Assembly (NCBI GenBank): GCA_963930775.1
Contig: OZ005693.1
Location: forward strand, 2,046,001-2,110,000
Origin: Cliona cf. orientalis
Taxonomy: Eukaryota; Porifera; Demospongiae; Clionaida; Clionaidae
DNA: 64,000 nt
Reading direction: 5' to 3'
Positions 57,601 through 64,000 of the stretch are shown here, piece after piece. The position numbers were made by a program, and so were the translations under genes. Under the pieces are notes generated by a model. It was not told the DNA's origin, did no database searches, and saw nothing but the letters and a program-made list of their open reading frames with translations. Within the stretch, counting starts at the first letter, position 1, and every line of letters begins with the position of its first letter.

Positions 57601-60161
57601 ACACCAAACAGTTGGTGGCTACAGCATCCATGGCTAACAAGCTACATTTGCGTGTGCATACAACCGTACATACTCTGGCACAAAAAATGTACACTACTGA
57701 GTTAGAGACTGAAGTATCTTAAATGGGCACACCAGCTATACACAGAATACACAACATATTAGTCGTCTAAGAATGGGTACAAAGAGCAGTATACAGCTAC
57801 ATTGGGCTTCCTATTTTACACATGCAGTATGAATCATTTGAAATACAGACAACAGTCTCACTACAGTGTGTCTTGTGTACCTTTGACATAAGTGTTCTCC
57901 ACCAAATCTGCCCGTTGGCGAAGACTCCAATGGCGGAGTACAGAAGCAATCTGGATCCAAGTAGGGCAGGGGTGTTGATGGACGTAGAGATCTAGGTAGG
58001 CCTCTTTCCTCTGGGTGGGGCTCTGGTAGTCCTTCTGTATTCTGTCTATCTCGGACCGTGGTAGACCTAGGCGATATTTGTTTCCAAGCTCATCTACGAT
58101 CCCAGGATCCAGTGGTGCAAACAGTTCCATTAGTTCCTCAGTAGTTATAGTGAGGTCTGCGCAATTAAGGACAAATGTTTGTCAATGATAGCAAAACTAT
58201 CATGCATAAAACTTAATGTTCCACAATAATGCCATAATTTGCTTATCCCCATTCTCGTAAGGTACTAATTATCTATCCAGAGATGATTAGGTTACACTCA
58301 CATAACAACGTGCATAAAGTAAGGCTCACCTCTAGGAGGGAGATATGACTTCACTTCCTCAACTGCAGCCACCTGGTGATGACGGTATAGTGACCGGGCA
58401 AGCAACTCCCATGATGAAGACGGGTTGTAGTTGACATACAAGTCAGCACATTCATCCTCCTTCCCAGATCTGCATAACTCATTCATCTTATCGTTCTCTG
58501 TTGCATAATAACAAGCATCCTCCCACATCTCCGTCTTCACTTTTGGCTCCACCTTCTCCATGATATGACTGACATTGTCCACTGTCAGAGTGGGGTCTGG
58601 GGGGAAGAGGATGGACAATATCACTACTAGACCTCACACTAAATCACACAAGCTCATGACAGTATGTACGGTGCATGGCAAATTAGACAGTGCAAATAAT
58701 AGCAGCTGCTTTGAGCGTGTCAGTATAGTATAACACATCAGCTATGTAGTGGTAGGTTTAATATTTACCAGTTGACATGAATGACTTGGATTCCCTTGCT
58801 AAGGCATATTCCTCCCTAGAATACAGTTCCACAGTAAGATCTTCCCATTCAGCGTCAGGATGGCAGTTCACATAGTAGTCTGCACATGCATGGTTCTTCT
58901 CTGTGTCAGTGGAGTATCTCCTCTGGATCTTCTCCAGCAGTGGCCTGGGAATACCAAGTCCATCGTCACCCATCACCTTCTCCCACTTATCTCCTGGTAT
59001 CTTGTTCAGTATTTGAGTGACATTATCCACTGTCATAGTGGGGTCTGGGGGGACAGAGTTATGAGTAGCAACAAACTCATTATAATATGACCAGTGCTAT
59101 GGAAGAAACAGATTTTTAAAAATAACCCTTCAGCCGCAGATTTGATCATTGTGTCATACATGTAGGTAGGCATTTATAGGTGCATGATTATAAGCAAAAA
59201 TAATTTGATTAGTTATGCGTACTATTATTATGTTAGTCGGCGACTAAGGTGTACTGTGCACATGTAGCACACACACATGTAGCGCATACACACATACACA
59301 GTAACACACAAATGTTCTCACATGTACATTCCCCTGCAAACATGCAACAGTCTGACCCCAATAAGATGAGGTGCACGCACACATTACATGTGTACATGTA
59401 CATGTATATAAATATTATTATGTGTGAACTTAATTATCATCTCCCTCTCCACACCGAGATCCACTAACCTTGGTGTGGTTCAGCATTGGCCTTGATCTTT
59501 TCAGCCACGTGGCTTTGCTGTGCCGAGTGTAGTTGATGAATCAGTCTCCTCCATGAGGGCTGGAAGAGACTTTCCCCCCGGAGGAATGCCTCCACCACAG
59601 CTTTAAGACAAGCATCATCAGAGACATGCTCATGCTTGATGGCATCTAGCTTCTTCAGATCACCACTAATAACATCACACCAGAGCAATAGCATCTTGGC
59701 CAGCTCTCTCCAGCTCAGCCTCACTGTCTTCACCACCTCAAATACGTTATCAAGCGTGAGGGGTAGGGCTGGATAGGGTAGACAACATTCCAACACAAAC
59801 ACAAAAGGCCAAGTTCATAATTTTTCCCTATCTATAAACACGTACAGGTACACACAGCCACCCACAGCCCCCTCCCAGTTCAGCCTCTGTGAATCAGGGC
59901 ACCTAGCTACTCCTTGTATAGCTATGGAGCAGAGCACGTACCATTGTTTGTATACACCAACATATTATTAAATATTTGATAACTTGATGGGAATCCTACC
60001 TCAAGCTGATTCATCATACATGTACCAGGCTCAGGCTGCCCACGCCGCGCCGCCCTATATATATATTTTTAGAGGTACTGGTACTTATTTTTCGTTGATT
60101 AATGTTCACTGATACCTATTTACTCACCTTCTCGGCCGCTGAGTTCTGCCCGCTCCGCCAT
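54694..60161 (-). pseudogene. Death-domain Roc/COR-like GTPase, copy E (frameshift)
   Basis: Exons 60128-60161 (MAERAELSGRE), 59469-59768, 58769-59044, 58330-58596, 57881-58156, 55256-57269, 55035-55112, 54694-54965. The GTPase exon is 2,014 bp: a codon is lost at about 56376 (in frame) and one T is added to a T run at 55582-55588, shifting the frame in the C-terminal part so translation stops at 55525 after about 965 residues, without the linker and final death domain. P-loop, DDTGGQP and THKD precede the shift and are intact, as are all other exons. The last death domain is of the D type (SIELSNQNPGRCL). The linker is two codons longer than usual. Because the indel is in a homopolymer, a sequencing error would restore a fully functional gene; otherwise the product would be a truncated GTPase lacking one death domain. 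Confidence 0.78.
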
Positions 60162-60929
60162 TGTGGTTCGATTGTGGTTTAGTCGTTACGAGCCACACCC
60201 ATAAATAAGTGCACTTAACGATCATTTCCAACTATACCCGAGAGATCTTCACAATAATTATTGGGCAAACATCGAAAATGCTGGTTGATAGTAATTATTA
60301 TAATTATGACGTACAAAATTATAATTAATGACAATTACAACAGCTATTATCATATTATTCAACATAATTATTGCATATATGAATGAAAATGTGGTCCATG
60401 TATGGCTACAGATATTGTTATGTCTATGACAAAAACAGTTAGCTATCGTGAATGGTACACGCAAAATTAATATCGTAAAATGTTTGCATCATAGAAAAGA
60501 AAGCAAGTTAAGAAAGTGAGAACGAAACAAAAGAAAAATTATATTTTAAGCTGGAAGAGGTTGTGATGTTGATGGCTCATTCAGTACTTGCTCACTGCAG
60601 TTCTCGCTCTGCATGATGATCGCTATACTCGTGAGTAGCTTCATTCATAGTTCTAAGACTGTGCTTACCATGTCAGCTGAAGATGGCGAGATTAGCTCGA
60701 GTCATGTACCCCGGCAGCCATTTGTGGTTTATACCACATCCGGTAATAATGAATAATGAATAATAAAAATTAACCGCCCGCCCGCATGCTACTTAAGCAA
60801 CAGCCAGGACGGGAAACAACTATGCAATTTGTAGTGGCCTTATCATGAATGGTACACACAAAATTTATTTTTCATTGCAAACTGCTTGTGTAAAAAGAGA
60901 GAGAGAGTGAGAACAGACAAAAAAGGTAA
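60162..60929. other. Junction segment with a truncated array 3' end and an orphan mini-ORF
   Basis: 60209-60235 is the promoter block of copy E. At about 60425-60557 a 3'-UTR plus the last codons of an A/B-like copy (AAGCTGGAAG) is cut off, followed by unrelated sequence (60558-60840), then a second D/E-like 3' UTR leading into copy F. In the unrelated part the minus strand has a 22-codon ORF (MQSENCSEQVLNEPSTSQPL then PA and stop) which reuses the array's terminal PA-stop. Confidence 0.5.
60209..60235 (-). promoter_or_regulatory. Conserved upstream block, copy E
   Basis: GTGCACTTAACGA plus TCATTTCCAACT block, 48-74 bp before the copy E ATG; an additional TTGTGGTTCGA lies between block and ATG. 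Confidence 0.6.
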
Positions 60930-61357
60930 TTAAAATGAAATTATATTTTTAGCCGGAAGTTCCTCAGCGAGCTGTGCATATCCAATCATGCGTGACTTGA
61001 GAGCTTTAGCCAGTTGTGCCGACAATGGCTTGGGCTTCCCATTCTTCAACCAGTCCTTGATCATGGCAGTGAGACACCTGCCAGGATTCTGATTGCTCGA
61101 CTCAATAGAGTCCAAGGTACCAACTGAGATGCCCAGCTTGAGGCCAATGTTGTACCACTGCGCCCTGGCCTCCCACACCGCCTCAAGAACATCACTGAGA
61201 TCGACATCATCTATGGAGAGCTCTCCTGAAAAGTAAAGCACTGATAATCTTTAAGCTACTGCATTAAATTTAATAACAACTACCTATCACTTACCTATAT
61301 TCATGGCAGTTTGTGAAGGTGATGCACCAATAGCAGCTCCTTAACTTTTTGAATTTC
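60930..61357 (-). pseudogene. Copy F: last two exons of a death-domain GTPase gene
   Basis: Only the linker exon (61295-61357) and the final death-domain exon (60930-61225) are present; no GTPase exon follows. The linker exon has an in-frame TAA (61341-61343) where other copies have CAA, and it lacks about 9 bp. The death-domain exon is open and of the D/E type (SIESSNQNPGRCL), with an extra DL-containing insertion near its start (DDVDLSDVLE) and a lost stop that extends the end to KNIISF. It joins the duplicated Bicaudal-D segment within about 10 bp, so this is a rearrangement breakpoint. Confidence 0.85.
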
Positions 61358-61512
61358 CTATATCATGCAAGTGCATAATAATATTATAATATTATCATTA
61401 TGTTTGCCGTAATACGAATATGACAGTGCAAGTGATCTATCGCCCCATGCTTTGATTGTGTGCAAACATGCATGCAGTGGCATAAAGATAAGCTGATTCA
61501 GCATTTGATTAC

Positions 61513-62152
61513 CTTGTTGATGAGGGTTGTCTCTCTCGCCTCCATCTCGTCGAGCAGCTGTTCCTTCTGGGTCTCCACGTCTTTCAGACGCTTCTCATAG
61601 TCGGTCTGAATGTGCCTCAGGGCCTGCAGGGATAGGAGTCTATGAGCCCCCCTTGGTAGTAACCAACAATAAACTCAGCAAGTGTCCTCTTTGAATGTAC
61701 ATGTACATGGTTATTCATCATGCTCTTCTGCATGGGATATTGATCTGACAGTGATGAGATACGTGAATTTGGTAAAGGTCGCTTCCAAGAACATCAGTTG
61801 GTAAAGGTCGTCAGTCATATATGCTGCAATTACCACTCCTCTCTCCTCTCTCTCTTAACTTCCTTCTTCTTTAACACAATAATAATACCGTCACTCACAT
61901 CTGTTGAATTCTCCAGCTCCCTCTTTGTGCTCTCATAGAGGCCACTCAGCTCCTCAAACTGTATCTGAAGGTTCTGTTTCTCCTCAAGTATCACCAGCCC
62001 ATACTCTGCTGCCTGTGCCCTCTCCTCGCTAGCCTGTACCAGCTCAGCGTTTATTTTAGCTATAGCTCCTCCTTCAGGGACTGGATGTCACCGATGGGGT
62101 GGTGGTTGGAGTTGTTCAGGTTCAGGGGAGAGATTGGGTGAGGGCCTTCCAT
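61513..62152 (-). pseudogene. Duplicated 5' exons of Bicaudal-D, disrupted
   Basis: Two exons correspond to 22689-22799 (here 61513-61623, same 111 bp, with synonymous-looking changes) and 23204-23455 (here 61899-62152, 254 bp instead of 252). A two-base insertion turns CTAG into CTATAG, creating TAG at 62060-62062 about 30 codons after the ATG, before the CC1 box AAEYG, whose coding sequence is still present. The remaining Bicaudal-D exons are absent; copy F of the GTPase array lies where they would be. It may still supply a promoter, but cannot make a dynein adaptor as it stands. Confidence 0.88.
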
Positions 62153-62200
62153 CACTGACGACTAGTTGATATGTGGTTAGAGCTACAGTGGTGTGTATGT

Positions 62201-62406
<206 letters not shown>

Positions 62407-64000
62407 GAGGGAGAGATTACGTAAGCCATTATTTACAATTTACACCCAATGATCATTATGCAATCTTCAGTTTCTGTATTACACAGTCGGTAGCTGAAGT
62501 CAGTTTATATATACCTCACATACGTCTACATGTACATGTACATGTATACATGCATGTATTACAGACACTCAGTGTTGTTAGGACCATAGGGTACTCATAA
62601 TATTTCACGCTTTCAATAGTTGACAGTTATGATAACTCTATTGCTAAGTACCCCCCAGTGTTATGCAATCACCACAGCTTTTGCATGAGGTAGTTGACAA
62701 CTCTCCAATCAAAGAGGCATTCCCCAACAGTTGACACTTTTTCACATCAAGTGAGTGTACTTGACGCCTATACCCACCCACACCCACACATCCTAACAAC
62801 ATGCCACATGTTAACCTCTGCTAATCACAGTGGAGAGATGTTGAATGCCTAGTGGGCAAATTATCATCACTTAAGTCAAGAGGTCGAGGAGAAAAGGGGA
62901 GTGGATTGTGAGTAAAATTAATGAAAGATAGGGGAGAGAGAGGGAGGGAGAGGGAGAGTGAGACACTACAGGTGATATACTAAATCTTATAAATTCACCA
63001 CACACGTCACTATGACATAATGCCATCCTTCCTTATTTCCAAGGAAACACGCATAGCTTTGAAATGTCATCAGAGGGAGCTGAAAAAAGCTCTCAAGTCA
63101 ACACAATCATCAAATGAGTGGGTCATAATTAGATTAGCAACACCACAACACATCACAGTCACACTCTTCAGCTAACGCTACACTCATAGTACTGTTGATA
63201 TGATAAACTCTTGATACTGTATAATATATTAGTCAGTGTTAGCCTGTCGTATAAAGCACCTTCAAGCTACAATCATCCATGTATGCATATTATATTACCT
63301 CCCATTCTTGGATGGCACAAAAATGATTGCATTGTCTAATAATAATTATTGAGCTTTTTCAAAGACTTCAAAAGCCATGTAACATGTACTCACTATTCAA
63401 TTAGTTCGATACATCAGCCCTACAACTTAACTTGTATACAGGATTCACGTGGACCTACCGATACACCTAGCATGCTGCATACATGACACAAGGTATGGTA
63501 GATACACGTACTAATATTATGTGGTGTACTGCACTTCATTACTGACAAATTGGACCGTACATGTCCCAACAGCCGCATACCACCTCTCATTAGCCGTGGG
63601 TGTGTACGCCACTCACTGTTTGAGGCAAGTCTATTAACAACCTGTTAGCAACTGTCAATATTATTAAGGCCCGTGTGACGCAAGCTACCAAGTTCACTGG
63701 TCTTTGTGAGTATGCTCATTATGCTTGTAATGTATTGTTTCTCGGCGTCTAATCGCTTGCACAGTTGCCAAGGGAATATCCGAAGGATTGTACTGTACAT
63801 GTGTATAGCAATATTGGCAGCTGCACGCCCCGTCTGTCTGTGAGTGTGGGGCTGGGTGAACAATAGCTACACCCTATCGTATCTGATCCAAGAAAAAAAT
63901 TAATATAGATGGCGGCCATCTTACTTCATGAGCTCAATGCATCTGCACTGTATTATGTGAAAGATTGAATCAGCTGTACGCATGCTCACTCAAACTACAT

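Overview
The window looks like nuclear DNA of an animal, most probably a demosponge. Genes have many short GT-AG introns, the DNA is AT-rich with many (GA)n and ACATGT-type repeats, and most recognisable proteins are animal families (leukotriene A4 hydrolase, Bicaudal-D, NDUFB11, an FSIP1-like protein). The sponge assignment is inferred from the death-domain GTPase repertoire and general sequence style; no search was run.

Left part (1-26 kb) is a compact set of single-copy genes: an Ig/FN3 type I membrane receptor (-), a short secreted protein built of Cys-Cys pairs (+), an 18-exon leukotriene A4 hydrolase (-), a single-exon secreted protein with a good TATA box (+), an FSIP1-like coiled-coil gene (-) head-to-head with NDUFB11 (+) across 27 bp, and a Bicaudal-D gene (-). 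A complete FN3 plus PARP-like gene lies on the opposite strand inside the large Bicaudal-D intron.

The right part (26.4-61.4 kb) is a tandem array on the minus strand of five full copies (A-E) and one fragment (F) of an eight-exon gene. Each encodes four N-terminal death-like domains, a Roc/Ras-like GTPase with a COR-like region, a short Ser/Thr/Gly linker and a C-terminal death domain, about 1,175 residues. Every intron is phase 1, so each exon is a symmetric, shuffle-ready module. A, B and D read through; C has a stop in its fourth death domain, E a one-base frameshift in a T run, and F is a two-exon fragment with a stop. The architecture (death-fold adaptors on a regulatory GTPase switch, in a recently expanded array) suggests an innate immune or cell-death signalling family, which is inference.

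The array is bracketed by two copies of the Bicaudal-D 5' region (about 22.55-25.2 kb and 61.37-64 kb). The right copy has a premature stop, a much longer (GA)n tract and lacks a MITE present on the left. Introns and spacers carry several families of small inverted-repeat transposons with clear target-site duplications, one nested inside another and one inserted exactly at the start codon of copy D.
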